From assembly GCF_014466955.1 (NCBI RefSeq), contig NZ_AP023396.1, positions 5,580,001 to 5,644,000 on the forward strand: 64,000 nucleotides of DNA, read 5' to 3'. The stretch is from Nocardia wallacei (GTDB lineage: Bacteria > Actinomycetota > Actinomycetes > Mycobacteriales > Mycobacteriaceae). Positions 8,384 through 16,545 of the stretch are shown piece after piece; position 1 is the first letter of the stretch, and every line of letters begins with the position of its first letter. Position numbers and translations under genes: made by a program. Under the pieces are notes generated by a model. The model did no database searches. It had not been told where the DNA came from and saw only the letters and a list, made by a program, of their open reading frames with translations.

Positions 8384-8878
8384 ATGGCTGTTGTGGGTGA
8401 GCTGCATGTGACCTTTGTCTGCACCGGGAACATCTGCCGGTCGCCGATGGCCGAGAAGATCTTCGCGGCGCATCTGGAGCGGGCGGGGCTCGCCGATCGG
8501 GTACGGGTGAGCAGTGCGGGAACCACCGCGTGGCACGTCGGGTCCGATGCCGATCCGCGCACCACGGCGCTGCTGCGGCGGCACGGCTATCCGATCGGTC
8601 ATATCGCCGCCATGATCGATGCCGATCATCTCGCGGCCGACCTGGTGGTGGCGCTGGCCACGTCGCACGAGCGCGAGCTGGCGCGGCTGGGCGTGCCCTC
8701 GGCGCGGCGGCGGCTGCTGCGCGGTTTCGACCCGCTGGCCGACGATCCCGATGTGCCGGATCCGTATTACGGCGACGATGCCGAGTTCGAACTCGTCCGC
8801 GAGCAGATCGAGGCGGCGGTGCCCGCCATGCTCGACTGGGTCCGCGAACAACTCGGCGAAAGCGTCCCCCGCCGATGA
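8384..8878 (+). CDS. ptpA: Low-molecular-weight protein tyrosine phosphatase PtpA (164 aa)
   Basis: Removes phosphate from phosphotyrosine. The P-loop CTGNICRS (nucleophilic Cys at about residue 13 and Arg at 19) and the general-acid loop DPYYGDD near residue 127 are intact, and the sequence aligns along its length with mycobacterial PtpA. In M. tuberculosis the cognate kinase gene ptkA precedes ptpA; here only 130 bp separate the ptpA start from the divergent cobC, so ptkA is absent. A GTG start at 8396 is a possible alternative. The TGA overlaps the ATG of the SURF1 gene. Confidence 0.93.
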   Translation: MAVVGELHVTFVCTGNICRSPMAEKIFAAHLERAGLADRVRVSSAGTTAWHVGSDADPRTTALLRRHGYPIGHIAAMIDADHLAADLVVALATSHERELARLGVPSARRRLLRGFDPLADDPDVPDPYYGDDAEFELVREQIEAAVPAMLDWVREQLGESVPRR

Positions 8879-9753
8879 CTCTGCTGCGCCGGCTCACGTT
8901 CCTGCTGCGACCCAGCTGGCTGATCCTCGCCGTCGTCGTGGTGGCGTTCGCCTACCTGTGCTTCACCGTTCTCGCGCCGTGGCAGCTGGGCAAGAACAAC
9001 TCGACCTCGCATCGCAACGATCTGATCGCCGCATCGGTGAACGCCGCCCCCGTGGACGTGACGGCCCTGCTGGACGACCCCGGGGCCGCGGACACCGAGT
9101 GGCGCCGAGTCGTGGCCACCGGCAGTTACGTGCCGGGCTCGACGGTGGTCGAGCGGCTGCAGCGGCTGAACGACGCACCGGCCTTCGGCGTGCTGGCCAC
9201 GTTCCGGCTCGACGACGGCCGGACACTGCTGATCGATCGCGGACTGGTCGCCGCCGCGGACGGCGTCCGCATCCCGCCGATCGCCGAACCGCCCGCGGGC
9301 CCGCAACGCATCGAGGGCCGGGTCCGCCGATCCGAGGGCGTGGCGCCGGGCAAGGAACCGATGACCCAGGACGGCTACCGCCAGGTGTATTCCGTCGACA
9401 CCGGCCAACTTTCGACCGTCCTGGGCAGTCCCGTCGACGCCATCCCGCCCGACGGCGGCTACCTGCAGCTCATCGAGGGACAGCCGGGCGCCTTCACGCC
9501 GCCGCCCCTGCCGCAACTCGACGCCGGGCCGTATCTGTCCTACGGCCTGCAGTGGATCGCCTTCGGCATCATGGCGCCGCTGGGCCTCGGCTATTTCGTG
9601 TGGGCGGAGATCCGGGAACGGCGCAGGGAACGTGCCGCCCCGGCCCCGATCGAAACTACCGGTGGCACAACCGAACCGGATTCACCGGCGCACTCGGCCG
9701 TCCGATCCAATGCCGACCGCCTGGCGGACCGGTACGGCAATGCCGAACACTGA
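8875..9753 (+). CDS. SURF1 family cytochrome oxidase biogenesis protein (292 aa)
   Basis: SURF1/Shy1-type integral membrane protein that helps assemble the haem-copper cytochrome c oxidase. Residues 14-32 (LILAVVVVAFAYLCFTVLA) form the first membrane helix, followed immediately by PWQLGKN, a family signature; a second helix lies near residue 225 (WIAFGIMAPLGLGYFVW) and the periplasmic domain sits between them. The C-terminal 45 residues are polar. The ATG overlaps the ptpA stop codon (ATGA), so translation is probably coupled, as in Rv2234-Rv2235. Confidence 0.9.
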   Translation: MTLLRRLTFLLRPSWLILAVVVVAFAYLCFTVLAPWQLGKNNSTSHRNDLIAASVNAAPVDVTALLDDPGAADTEWRRVVATGSYVPGSTVVERLQRLNDAPAFGVLATFRLDDGRTLLIDRGLVAAADGVRIPPIAEPPAGPQRIEGRVRRSEGVAPGKEPMTQDGYRQVYSVDTGQLSTVLGSPVDAIPPDGGYLQLIEGQPGAFTPPPLPQLDAGPYLSYGLQWIAFGIMAPLGLGYFVWAEIRERRRERAAPAPIETTGGTTEPDSPAHSAVRSNADRLADRYGNAEH

Positions 9754-9773
9754 ATCCGCCGGGCGCGTCCGCA

Positions 9774-9998
9774 CTACGTCCGGTACCGGAACAGGATTCG
9801 CCCGCGCGTGAGGTCGTACGGGCTGAGTTCCACGAGCACCCGATCCTGCGGCAGGATCTTGATGTAGTTCTTCCGGATCTTCCCGCTGATGTGCGCGAGC
9901 ACCTTGTGCCCGTTGTCGAGTTCCACGGTGAAGGTGGCGTTGCGCAGACACTCGATCACGGTGCCCTCGATCTCGATGCCCTTCGATGTCTTCGTCAT
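9774..9998 (-). CDS. infA: Translation initiation factor IF-1 paralogue (74 aa)
   Basis: S1/OB-fold protein binding the 30S A site during initiation. It shows the IF-1 signature [63 protein letters not shown], but with substitutions relative to the housekeeping type (for example [12 protein letters not shown] at the start, [10 protein letters not shown] at the end). The usual infA lies beside rpmJ/rpsM in the ribosomal cluster, so this is a second copy. The ATG overlaps the stop of an upstream tiny ORF (ATGA). It separates SURF1 from cobD, which are adjacent in M. tuberculosis. Confidence 0.9.
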   Translation of the reverse strand: MTKTSKGIEIEGTVIECLRNATFTVELDNGHKVLAHISGKIRKNYIKILPQDRVLVELSPYDLTRGRILFRYRT

Positions 9999-10060
9999 CG
10001 CAGCGCCACGGGTGCGACGTGGGATGCGCGCGCATCCGCAGCGGTGTTCACAGAATTCAT
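9995..10060 (-). CDS. Candidate 21-aa upstream ORF overlapping infA
   Basis: Reads [21 protein letters not shown] and ends in a TGA that shares ATGA with the infA start at 9998. A GAAAGG purine-rich stretch lies before its ATG. Its overlap with infA suggests translational coupling rather than an independent protein. Not recognised as any family. Confidence 0.45.
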   Translation of the reverse strand: MNSVNTAADARASHVAPVALR

Positions 10061-10109
10061 AGGTATTGCCTTTCGGGATGCCTTGTTGCGCAGGCACTCC
10101 CGGCGACAC

Positions 10110-10169
10110 CTAGGCCGATCGCCGAACCGTGAACACGAGGGGGAGCACCCACATCGATACAGCGTTCAT
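10110..10169 (-). CDS. Candidate 19-aa leader peptide upstream of infA
   Basis: Reads MNAVSMWVLPLVFTVRRSA behind a near-perfect ribosome site, AGGAGGTGAGACCC then ATG. It is the strongest Shine-Dalgarno sequence in this block and precedes a 19-codon ORF only, which is typical of a translated leader. It ends 49 bp before the second small ORF. Both start MN-x-V, hinting at a duplicated leader. Function is inferred from layout only. Confidence 0.5.
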   Translation of the reverse strand: MNAVSMWVLPLVFTVRRSA

Positions 10170-10236
10170 GGGTCTCACCTCCTGGCGTGATGTCACGGTT
10201 CCCGGACGGTAACAGCCCGGACTGTGTCCCGGCTAT

Positions 10237-11199
10237 TCATTTTCCGCGAGCGCGGAGCCGGGCGGCGGCGACGGCCACGGCCAACGCCGCCGCGGCGAGC
10301 TGGACCGCCTCGGACAGGCGTACGGCGCGGCGCAGGTCGGGGACCTGCGGGGACGGCCCGTCACCGAGGGTCGGGCGAATCTCGGTGCCGTGCCGGTAGC
10401 GGGTGGGACCGCCGAGCCGGACACCGAGCGCACCGGCCATCGCGGCCTCGGCCACGCCCGCGTTGGGGCTCGGATGGGCGGCGGCGTCGCGGCGCCAGGC
10501 TCGGACCGCGGCCGCCGGATGACCTCCGACCGCCGGGGCCAGCAGTGCGGTCAGCGCTCCGGTCACGCGCGCCGGGAGCAGGTTGGCCAGGTCGTCGGTG
10601 CGGGCGGCAGCCCAGCCGAACCGCCGGTAGCGATCGTCGCGGTAGCCGACCATGGCGTCCAGGGTGTTCACCGCCCGATAGCCGAGCAGGCCCGGCACCC
10701 CGGCGACCGCGCCCCAGAACAGCGGGGCGACGGTGGCGTCGGAGGTGTTCTCCGCGAGGGATTCGACGGCGGCGCGAGCGAGCCCGTCCGCGTCCAGCGA
10801 TTCGGGATCGCGTCCGCACAGCGACGGCAATATCCGCCGCGCCGCCGCGACGTCCCCGGATTCCAGGCGCCGGGTCATGTCCGAGCCGGTCCGCGCGAGT
10901 GTCGTCCCACCGAGCGCTATCCACGTCGCGATGGCCGTCGAAACACCTTGCGCCACAGTGCTTCCCGCTCCGCGCCGAGTTGCGAGAAACCGTTCCACCC
11001 CGGCCGACACCGCGACCACTCCCCCGACGAGCACCAGCTCGTGGGCTACCCCCGCCCCGCGCGCGTCCCGGTGAGCGACCTGCTCCAACGCCCCGGCCAC
11101 CGCGCCGAATCCCGCCACCGGATGCCACCGCCGCGGATCGCCGGCCACCCGATCCAGCACGAACCCCAGGCCCAGCCCGATCGCCCTCGCAGTCCCCAT
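10237..11199 (-). CDS. cobD: Adenosylcobinamide-phosphate synthase CobD/CbiB (320 aa)
   Basis: Integral membrane enzyme joining aminopropanol (or its phosphate) to adenosylcobyric acid in cobalamin synthesis. Family blocks are present: DPRRWHPVAGFG near the N-terminus, AENTSDATVAPLFWG, YRAVNTLDAMVGYRDDRYRRFGWAAARTDDL and SPNAGVAEAAMAGALGV. Several hydrophobic helices occur, and the C-terminus ends in a membrane segment with LAAAALAVAVAAARL. ATG at 11199 (MGTARAIGLGLGF) is chosen; the longer open frame from 11340 runs back over the sigma-factor promoter. Together with cobC it makes this region a partial B12 locus. Confidence 0.92.
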   Translation of the reverse strand: MGTARAIGLGLGFVLDRVAGDPRRWHPVAGFGAVAGALEQVAHRDARGAGVAHELVLVGGVVAVSAGVERFLATRRGAGSTVAQGVSTAIATWIALGGTTLARTGSDMTRRLESGDVAAARRILPSLCGRDPESLDADGLARAAVESLAENTSDATVAPLFWGAVAGVPGLLGYRAVNTLDAMVGYRDDRYRRFGWAAARTDDLANLLPARVTGALTALLAPAVGGHPAAAVRAWRRDAAAHPSPNAGVAEAAMAGALGVRLGGPTRYRHGTEIRPTLGDGPSPQVPDLRRAVRLSEAVQLAAAALAVAVAAARLRARGK

Positions 11200-11344
11200 A
11201 CGCACCGGCCGAGCGTAACCGGGCCGGTTCCGCAACCCACCCGGCAGCTTCGCATCGGACCCGCCGAGCGGCTGCCGATCCGACGCCACGCCCCGCACGA
11301 TTTCCGCTGGCCGCCGATCGACGAGTACGCCGGGGCCCACCCGA

Positions 11345-11371
11345 TGTCACACCCGGCCGACCTGCGTCGTC
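11345..11371 (+). promoter_or_regulatory. ECF41-type autoregulatory promoter
   Basis: TGTCACA at 11345-11351 and CGTC at 11368-11371 are separated by exactly 16 bp. As I recall the literature, this is the consensus proposed for promoters recognised by ECF41 sigma factors. It lies 47 bp before the GTG of the ECF41 gene, so autoregulation is likely. Confidence 0.7.
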
Positions 11372-11417
11372 ACCTCCATAACGCACCGATAGGCTCGGGC
11401 GGACGGAAGGAAGCAGG

Positions 11418-12347
11418 GTGACGACTGAGGGGTTGATCGGCGAGGTCGATCGGGCGGAGTTGGCGCGGCGGTTCGAGGAGCATCGGCAGTATCTGCGGCG
11501 GCTGGCCTACAGCACGCTGGGCAGTCTCAGTGACGCCGACGATGTGGTGCAGGAGGCCTGGCTGCGGTTGCAGCGGTGGCACGAGAACCGGGGCGCGGAC
11601 GAGCGGATCGACAACCTGCGCGCCTGGCTGAGCACCGTCACCGGACGGCTCGCCCTGGACCAGTTGGGCTCGGCCCGTGCCCGGCGCGAACAGTACGTCG
11701 GGGAATGGCTGCCCGAACCGGAGGTCACCACGATGGACGATCCCGCCGACCGCGTCACCCAGGACGAGCGGGTCACCACCGCGCTCCTGGTCGTGCTGGA
11801 GTCGCTGTCACCCGCCGAACGCACCGCGTTCGTGCTGCAGGAGGTGTTCGGCATGAGCGCTCCCGAGGTGGCCGATGTGGTGGGCCGGACACCGGCGGCG
11901 GTGCGCCAGTTGGCCTCTCGCGCGCGCAAACACGTCGAGCAGGGCACGCCGCGCTTCCCGGCCAGCCGCGACGAGCACGAGAAAGCGGTATCGGCGTTCG
12001 CGGTGGCGTGGCGGTCCGGCGACCTGAGCGCGCTGCTCGGCGTGCTCGATGAGAAGGTCGTGCTGACCGCCGACGGCGGCGGCAAGGTGCCGGCCATCCG
12101 CAAGCCGGTGCGGGGTGCGGAGCTGGTCGCGAAGATGTTCCTCGGCTGGTACCGGGCGGGCACCGGCGCGTGGGGGCGGCACGTGCTGGTCAACGGCGGT
12201 CCCGGCCTGCTGGTGTTCGACGGCGCGCATGTCGGCGTGTTCTCCTTCATCGTCGAGGGCGACCGAATCACCGGCATCAACGTCGTCCGCAACCCCGACA
12301 AGCTGCACGACCTGCCCCCAGCCGAGGAACCCGACTGGTACCTCTGA
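11418..12347 (+). CDS. ECF41 family sigma factor, SigJ-like (309 aa)
   Basis: Alternative RNA polymerase sigma factor. Region 2 is at about residues 10-80 (YLRRLAYSTLGSLSDADDVVQEAWLRLQRW) and region 4 at about 120-175 (SPAERTAFVLQEVFGMSAPEVADVVGRTPAAVRQLASRARKHV). A fused C-terminal SnoaL/NTF2 domain carries the ECF41 hallmarks DGGGK (about 220) and NPDKL (about 292); this domain regulates activity in place of an anti-sigma factor. ECF41 genes usually sit beside a carboxymuconolactone decarboxylase, oxidoreductase or epimerase gene; none is adjacent here. GTG start with GGAAGGAAG upstream. Confidence 0.92.
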   Translation: MTTEGLIGEVDRAELARRFEEHRQYLRRLAYSTLGSLSDADDVVQEAWLRLQRWHENRGADERIDNLRAWLSTVTGRLALDQLGSARARREQYVGEWLPEPEVTTMDDPADRVTQDERVTTALLVVLESLSPAERTAFVLQEVFGMSAPEVADVVGRTPAAVRQLASRARKHVEQGTPRFPASRDEHEKAVSAFAVAWRSGDLSALLGVLDEKVVLTADGGGKVPAIRKPVRGAELVAKMFLGWYRAGTGAWGRHVLVNGGPGLLVFDGAHVGVFSFIVEGDRITGINVVRNPDKLHDLPPAEEPDWYL

Positions 12348-12377
12348 GCGAGGGCGGGCCGCGGTAAGCCCGGTCGG

Positions 12378-12460
12378 GCAGATCTCGCGGTCCGGCACGG
12401 TCGACGCGGAACCGCGCGGCCGGGCAGGACTCACCGCAGATCTCGCGGTCCGGCGCGGAC
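12378..12460. repeat. Two-copy 58-bp imperfect direct repeat
   Basis: GCAGATCTCGCGGTCCGGC at 12378-12396 recurs at 12436-12454, and each is followed at a similar distance by GGGAACCGCG or GCGGAACCGCG. The pair fills the gap between the convergent sigma-factor and glycosidase genes. Confidence 0.65.
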
Positions 12461-12483
12461 GGCGGGGAACCGCGCTCGTCACC

Positions 12484-14598
12484 TCAGGACTGGCGGAGTT
12501 CCCAATCGCTCGGTAGGCCGTCGACCTTCACGGTGGTGCCGCGTGCCTGGATGGTGATGGTGGCGGGGCCCAGGCGGAGGTCGGCGAGACGGACGCGACC
12601 GGCGCGGTCGGGCAGGCGCGGGGCGATGCCCAGGGTGCGGTTGGGGACGTCGGGCTGCAGGCCGAGGTAGGAGCGCATCAGCAACAGGGGCGCCGCGCTG
12701 GACCACGCCTGCGGCGAGCACGAGGTCGGGTACGGCACCGGCGCGGGAAAGTCCTTGCGGGCGAAGCCGCAGAACAGCTCCGGCGGCCGCGCGCCGAAAC
12801 CCATGATCGCCTCGAGCAGCCCACCGGCCAGGCGTTCGGCCAGTTCGGTCGCGCCGGGGATGTGGTGGTAGCGCAGCAGTCCGGCGATGGCGATCGCGGT
12901 GTCGTGCGGCCACACCGAGCCGTTGTGGTAGCTCATCGGGTTGTAGCGGCCCATGGATTCCGACAGGGTGCGCAGCCCGAACCCGCTGTCCATCCCGGTC
13001 TCCGACAACCGCTCGATGAGGGTGGCCGCGCGCTCGTCGGGCACGATGCCGGTCCACAGGCAGTGCGCGACATTGCTCGACAGCGCGTCCACCGGATTCT
13101 TCCGGGCATCCAGAGCCATCGCGTACCAACCGGATTGGGGTAACCAGAACGCCTCGTCGAAGCGCGCCGCGAGTTCCGCCGCCTGGGCACGCAGCCGGGC
13201 GGCGCCCTCGGCGTCACCGAACGCCTCGGCGATGTCGGCCCGTCCCAGCCGCGCCGCGTAGACGTAGCCCTGCACCTCGCACAGCGCGATCGGCGGATCG
13301 GCGAGGCGGCCGTCGGCGAAGGAGATCGCGTCCCAGCTGTCCTTCCACCCCTGATTGGCCAGGCCCTGATCGGTTTTGCGGCGGTACTCGACGAATCCGT
13401 CGCCGTCGGTGTCGCCGTAGGAGTCGATCCAGGTGAGCGCGGCGTCGGCGGCGGGCAGCAGCGCCTTGACGATCGATTCCTCCGCGCCCCAGCGCCAGCA
13501 TTCGGCCAGCAGCATCACGAAAAGCGGTGTGGCGTCGACGGTTCCGTAGTAGACGGTGCCGCCGAGTACCTCGTCACCGGCGGGTCCGTGCCGCATCTCG
13601 TGCATGATGCGGCCCGGTTCCTCCTCGGTGATCGGATCCACGTGGGTGCCCTGCAATGCCGCCAGCTGCTGCAGCGTGCCCAGCGCGAGATCGGAGTCCA
13701 GCAGCAGCGCCATCCACGACGTCAGCAGGCTGTCGCGGCCGAACAGCGTCATGAACCACGGCGCGCCGGCGGCCACGTAGGTCGGGGCGTCGCCGCCCTG
13801 GTCGTCGATGCGCAGCGCGCCCAGATCGCCCTCGGTGCGCTGCAGGATCGAGGTGAGGCCGGGGTCGCCGGCGGTCAGGCTGGTGGCGGTGGCGCGCCAC
13901 TGCTTCATCCGGTAGGTGGGGCTGTCCTGGTCCTCGTCGCTGAACGTCGCCTCGATCGCGCGGTGGCCGATGATCGGGCGGCAGCGCACGGTGGTCTGCC
14001 AGTGCCCGCGCCGCGGCACGACGATGCGCCAGGTCAGCGTGCCGGGCTGGGCGGCCGGACTGCCGTCGGCGGTGATGGTGAGGCCGCGTCCGGGGTCGTC
14101 GCGGTCGGCGAGATGCAGTTCGCCGTCGGCGGCGGCCAGCTCGCAGCCGACGCTGTGCACCTGCCCGGCCTTGACCGCGAACAGGTCGGCGAAGTCGGCG
14201 TCGACGTTCAGCGACAGGGTCATCGCGGTGTCCTCGTCGCCGAGGTTGTGCACGGCGATGATCTCGCGCATGCCGTCGCCGATCATCCTGCGGCGCAGGA
14301 TCAGCACGGTACTGTCGGCGACGCCCTGCCGGGCCGGTTTCCGCAGCACGAACCGCGCGCGGAAGGCCTCCGACATCATCACCGACAGCTGTTCGGGCCG
14401 GTGGCCGTCCAGGCGCAGTTCCCACCGGGAGACGACGCGGGCGTCACGGTAGAACAGCCCCTGCGAGGTCCCGGCGTTGATGTCGCCCAGCGGATCGGAC
14501 AGGCAGAACGTGCTCGCCTCGACCATCGTCACCACGCCGCCTCCGCCGCCGATGATCGGCATCGGCTGACCGGCGTTGAACACCGAGGGCGCGCTCAT
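12484..14598 (-). CDS. Glycogen-debranching-type amylo-alpha-1,6-glucosidase (704 aa)
   Basis: Bacterial family with an N-terminal beta-sandwich (PF14742-like, about residues 15-215: FCLSDPLGDINAGTSQGLFYRDARVVSRWELRLDG) and a C-terminal (alpha/alpha)6-barrel glycosidase. The barrel shows PWFMTLFGRDSLLTSWMALLLD, the EEEPGRIMHEMRHGP acid segment, DTDGDGFVEYRR and NGSVWPHDTAIAIAGLLRY. It probably trims alpha-glucans such as glycogen; substrate not certain. ATG at 14598 has GGGGAG upstream. Stands alone on the minus strand, convergent with the sigma factor. Confidence 0.88.
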   Translation of the reverse strand: MSAPSVFNAGQPMPIIGGGGGVVTMVEASTFCLSDPLGDINAGTSQGLFYRDARVVSRWELRLDGHRPEQLSVMMSEAFRARFVLRKPARQGVADSTVLILRRRMIGDGMREIIAVHNLGDEDTAMTLSLNVDADFADLFAVKAGQVHSVGCELAAADGELHLADRDDPGRGLTITADGSPAAQPGTLTWRIVVPRRGHWQTTVRCRPIIGHRAIEATFSDEDQDSPTYRMKQWRATATSLTAGDPGLTSILQRTEGDLGALRIDDQGGDAPTYVAAGAPWFMTLFGRDSLLTSWMALLLDSDLALGTLQQLAALQGTHVDPITEEEPGRIMHEMRHGPAGDEVLGGTVYYGTVDATPLFVMLLAECWRWGAEESIVKALLPAADAALTWIDSYGDTDGDGFVEYRRKTDQGLANQGWKDSWDAISFADGRLADPPIALCEVQGYVYAARLGRADIAEAFGDAEGAARLRAQAAELAARFDEAFWLPQSGWYAMALDARKNPVDALSSNVAHCLWTGIVPDERAATLIERLSETGMDSGFGLRTLSESMGRYNPMSYHNGSVWPHDTAIAIAGLLRYHHIPGATELAERLAGGLLEAIMGFGARPPELFCGFARKDFPAPVPYPTSCSPQAWSSAAPLLLMRSYLGLQPDVPNRTLGIAPRLPDRAGRVRLADLRLGPATITIQARGTTVKVDGLPSDWELRQS

Positions 14599-14940
14599 GC
14601 CCGCACGCTCCCCGCGATCCGGGCAATTTCACGAAACGGCACGAGACTCATCGCCTGTCTCCTCGTCGGTGAGGTGGGAAGAGCGCGATCTGACAACCAG
14701 CATCGGAAAGTGACACACGCGTGCGCTGCCCACGCTGTCAGAAACCCCCACCCCACTCAAGATCGCACGATTGACCGCTCCCGGTTGTTACCCCATCGTT
14801 GCCGGGACGGCGGTCGCTCACACCTCGGTCGAGCCCGAGATCGGAATCGGCTTGCGCAGCCACGACCAGTCGATAGCCTCGCTCATGCGGTCGGCGTAGC
14901 CGCTTCGGAGTTCGGGTGGAGCCGACTATGTTCGGTGACC
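14599..14940. other. Divergent intergenic region between glycosidase and gamma carbonic anhydrase
   Basis: About 340 bp. I see no convincing gene. A 22-codon minus-strand ORF (14818-14886) lacks a ribosome site. TATGTT at 14921-14926 lies just before the right-hand gene and is a plausible -10 box; its closeness to the start would make that transcript leaderless or nearly so. Confidence 0.5.
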
Positions 14941-15456
14941 ATGAGGATTCGGTTGGGTGAGCACGCGCCGCAGATCGACGAGAGCGCCTGGGTCGCGCCG
15001 AACGCGACCGTGATCGGGCGGGTGCGGCTCGCGGCGGAGGTGAGTGTGTGGTACTCGGCGGTGCTGCGGGGGGATATGGAGGAGATCTCCGTGGGGGCCG
15101 GGACCAATATCCAGGACGGGTGCGTGCTGCATGCGGATCCGGGTGTGCCGCTGACCGTCGGCACCGGAGTGTCGGTGGGGCACAATGCGATTCTGCACGG
15201 CTGCACGGTCGGTGACGATGTGCTGGTCGGGATGGGCGCGACCGTGCTCAACGGCGCGGTGATCGGCGCGGGCAGCCTCATCGCCGCCAACGCGCTGATC
15301 CCCGAGGGCGCCCGGATCCCGCCCGGATCACTGGTCGCGGGCGTCCCGGGCAAGGTGCGCCGCGAACTCGGCGAGGCCGAACTGGAACGTATCCGGCTCA
15401 ACGCGACGGTCTACCGGCACAGCACGGCCGTGCATCGCGACGGCGTCGAACTGTGA
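14941..15456 (+). CDS. Gamma carbonic anhydrase-like hexapeptide-repeat protein (171 aa)
   Basis: Left-handed beta-helix protein of the PaaY/CaiE/YrdA group, a trimer with zinc bound between subunits. The hexapeptide repeat runs from about residue 12 to 140. Candidate zinc ligands are the histidines in DGCVLHADPG, SVGHNAILHG, all in the family positions. Such proteins hydrate CO2 or act as thioesterases. The start ATG at 14941 is preceded in frame by GTG at 14935; with the -10-like TATGTT just upstream, either could begin a leaderless message. Confidence 0.9.
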   Translation: MRIRLGEHAPQIDESAWVAPNATVIGRVRLAAEVSVWYSAVLRGDMEEISVGAGTNIQDGCVLHADPGVPLTVGTGVSVGHNAILHGCTVGDDVLVGMGATVLNGAVIGAGSLIAANALIPEGARIPPGSLVAGVPGKVRRELGEAELERIRLNATVYRHSTAVHRDGVEL

Positions 15457-15467
15457 TACAGCGCACA

Positions 15468-15483
15468 CTGGTCAGATGACCAG
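15468..15483. promoter_or_regulatory. Palindromic operator candidate upstream of the TetR unit
   Basis: CTGGTCA and TGACCAG are perfect inverted arms around a 2-bp centre. The loop is too short for a hairpin, so a dimeric repressor site is more likely; the TGGTC/GACCA arms resemble FadR/GntR-type half-sites. TTAGCAT about 15 bp downstream could be a -10 region for the following small gene. Confidence 0.55.
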
Positions 15484-15621
15484 CTACTCCTCTTGTTAGC
15501 ATTTGGCCAGCGTGCCCGGGGTTCGGTCGACGGCGTCGACACGACGGCGGACGGCTCGTTACGCGAGGCGAGCCACGCCCGGACGACGGGCTCGGCAGGT
15601 GGGCAAGCAGGAGGTTCAGCG

Positions 15622-15801
15622 GTGGCGTACGAGCAGTCCGGTATGCACCGGCCCAAGGGGCGGATCAGCGTGGCCGATATCGCGGCCCAGCCCGGGGGGA
15701 TCGAGGCACTACATCGTCGAGTACACGAATTACGCTCCAGCGGAATAGATTTCGCCGCGAATGCGATCGAGCAGGAGATGACGGCGCTGAATCTGCGCTG
15801 A
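15622..15801 (+). CDS. Hypothetical small protein (59 aa)
   Basis: Not recognised. GTG at 15622 follows a perfect AGGAGG (15609-15614) at 7-nt spacing, which fixes the start; the frame is open further upstream to 15493, but that part is low-complexity. The product (MAYEQSGMHRPKGRISVADIAAQPGG...) is soluble, with a predicted helix EALHRRVHELRSSGIDFAANAIEQEMTAL. It precedes a TetR regulator by 92 bp in the same direction, and lies downstream of the 16-bp palindrome. Confidence 0.65.
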   Translation: MAYEQSGMHRPKGRISVADIAAQPGGIEALHRRVHELRSSGIDFAANAIEQEMTALNLR

Positions 15802-15836
15802 TCGGCGCCGGGGCGCGACACGCCAGCCGCGGTTGC

Positions 15837-15869
15837 GGGTGCGATCCGATGAGATAATGATCCGCACCC
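15837..15869 (+). promoter_or_regulatory. Inverted repeat enclosing the -10 region of the TetR gene
   Basis: GGGTGCGATC at 15837-15846 and GATCCGCACCC at 15859-15869 are inverted arms (one bulged base) flanking a 12-bp centre that contains GATAAT at 15853-15858. The arrangement is what an autoregulated repressor promoter looks like. Confidence 0.55.
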
Positions 15870-15893
15870 CTTCCGCATTCGACTGGAGATTCG

Positions 15894-16541
15894 ATGCCCT
15901 CGGTTCCCCCCATCCTGGCGCGCATCCTCGAGAAGCCGCGAGCCGACGGCGAGCAACTGCTGGAGAGCGCGTTGTCGGCATTCCTGGATTTCGGGATCAA
16001 GCGCACCAGCATGGGCGAGATCGCACGCCGGGCCGGGATCAGCCCCGCCACGCTCTATCGCCGCTTCGAGTCGAAGAACGAACTGATCGAGGCGGTCGGC
16101 GTGCGGGAGGCGCAGCTGTTCGTCGCCGAAATCGACCAGCGCGTCGCCGAGATCACCGGCGCGAGCACCGCCGAATCGGCCACCGCCGCCGAGGATCAGC
16201 TGGTCGAGGTGTTCGTCGCGTTCATCACGCTGCTCGCACGCAACGAATTGCTGCGGCGGCTGCTGCGCACCGAGCCCGATCTGATCCTGCCGCGGCTGAC
16301 CACCGAGGCCGGGCCGATTCTCGCGGTGGGGCGCGCCTACCTCGCCGAGAAACTGCGCGAACTGCAGAAGACGAACCCCGCGCTGGACTTCGACGCCGAC
16401 CTGGTCGCCGAGATCATGGCCCGGCTGGCGCAGTCGCTGGCGCTGACGCCCGACGGGCTGATCCCGGTCGGCGACCAGCGAGCCGCACGGGAATTCGCCC
16501 GCCGCACTCTGATGCCGATGGTGGGAGTGCCGCGCGGCTGA
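15894..16541 (+). CDS. TetR/AcrR family transcriptional regulator (215 aa)
   Basis: DNA-binding repressor. Residues 18-65 form the TetR helix-turn-helix: ALSAFLDFGIKRTSMGEIARRAGISPATLYRRFESKNELIEAV. The remaining 150 residues are the helical ligand-binding and dimerisation domain; no ligand can be predicted. ATG at 15894 has GGAG 5 nt upstream. Its own upstream region carries an inverted repeat around a -10-like box, so autoregulation is likely. The stop is 4 bp from the convergent methyltransferase gene. Confidence 0.92.
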   Translation: MPSVPPILARILEKPRADGEQLLESALSAFLDFGIKRTSMGEIARRAGISPATLYRRFESKNELIEAVGVREAQLFVAEIDQRVAEITGASTAESATAAEDQLVEVFVAFITLLARNELLRRLLRTEPDLILPRLTTEAGPILAVGRAYLAEKLRELQKTNPALDFDADLVAEIMARLAQSLALTPDGLIPVGDQRAAREFARRTLMPMVGVPRG

Positions 16542-16545
16542 GGCG

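Noticed and set aside
14818..14886. 22-codon minus-strand ORF (MSEAIDWSWLRKPIP...)
   Set aside because: No ribosome site, no overlap with a neighbour and no second line of evidence; may be a remnant.
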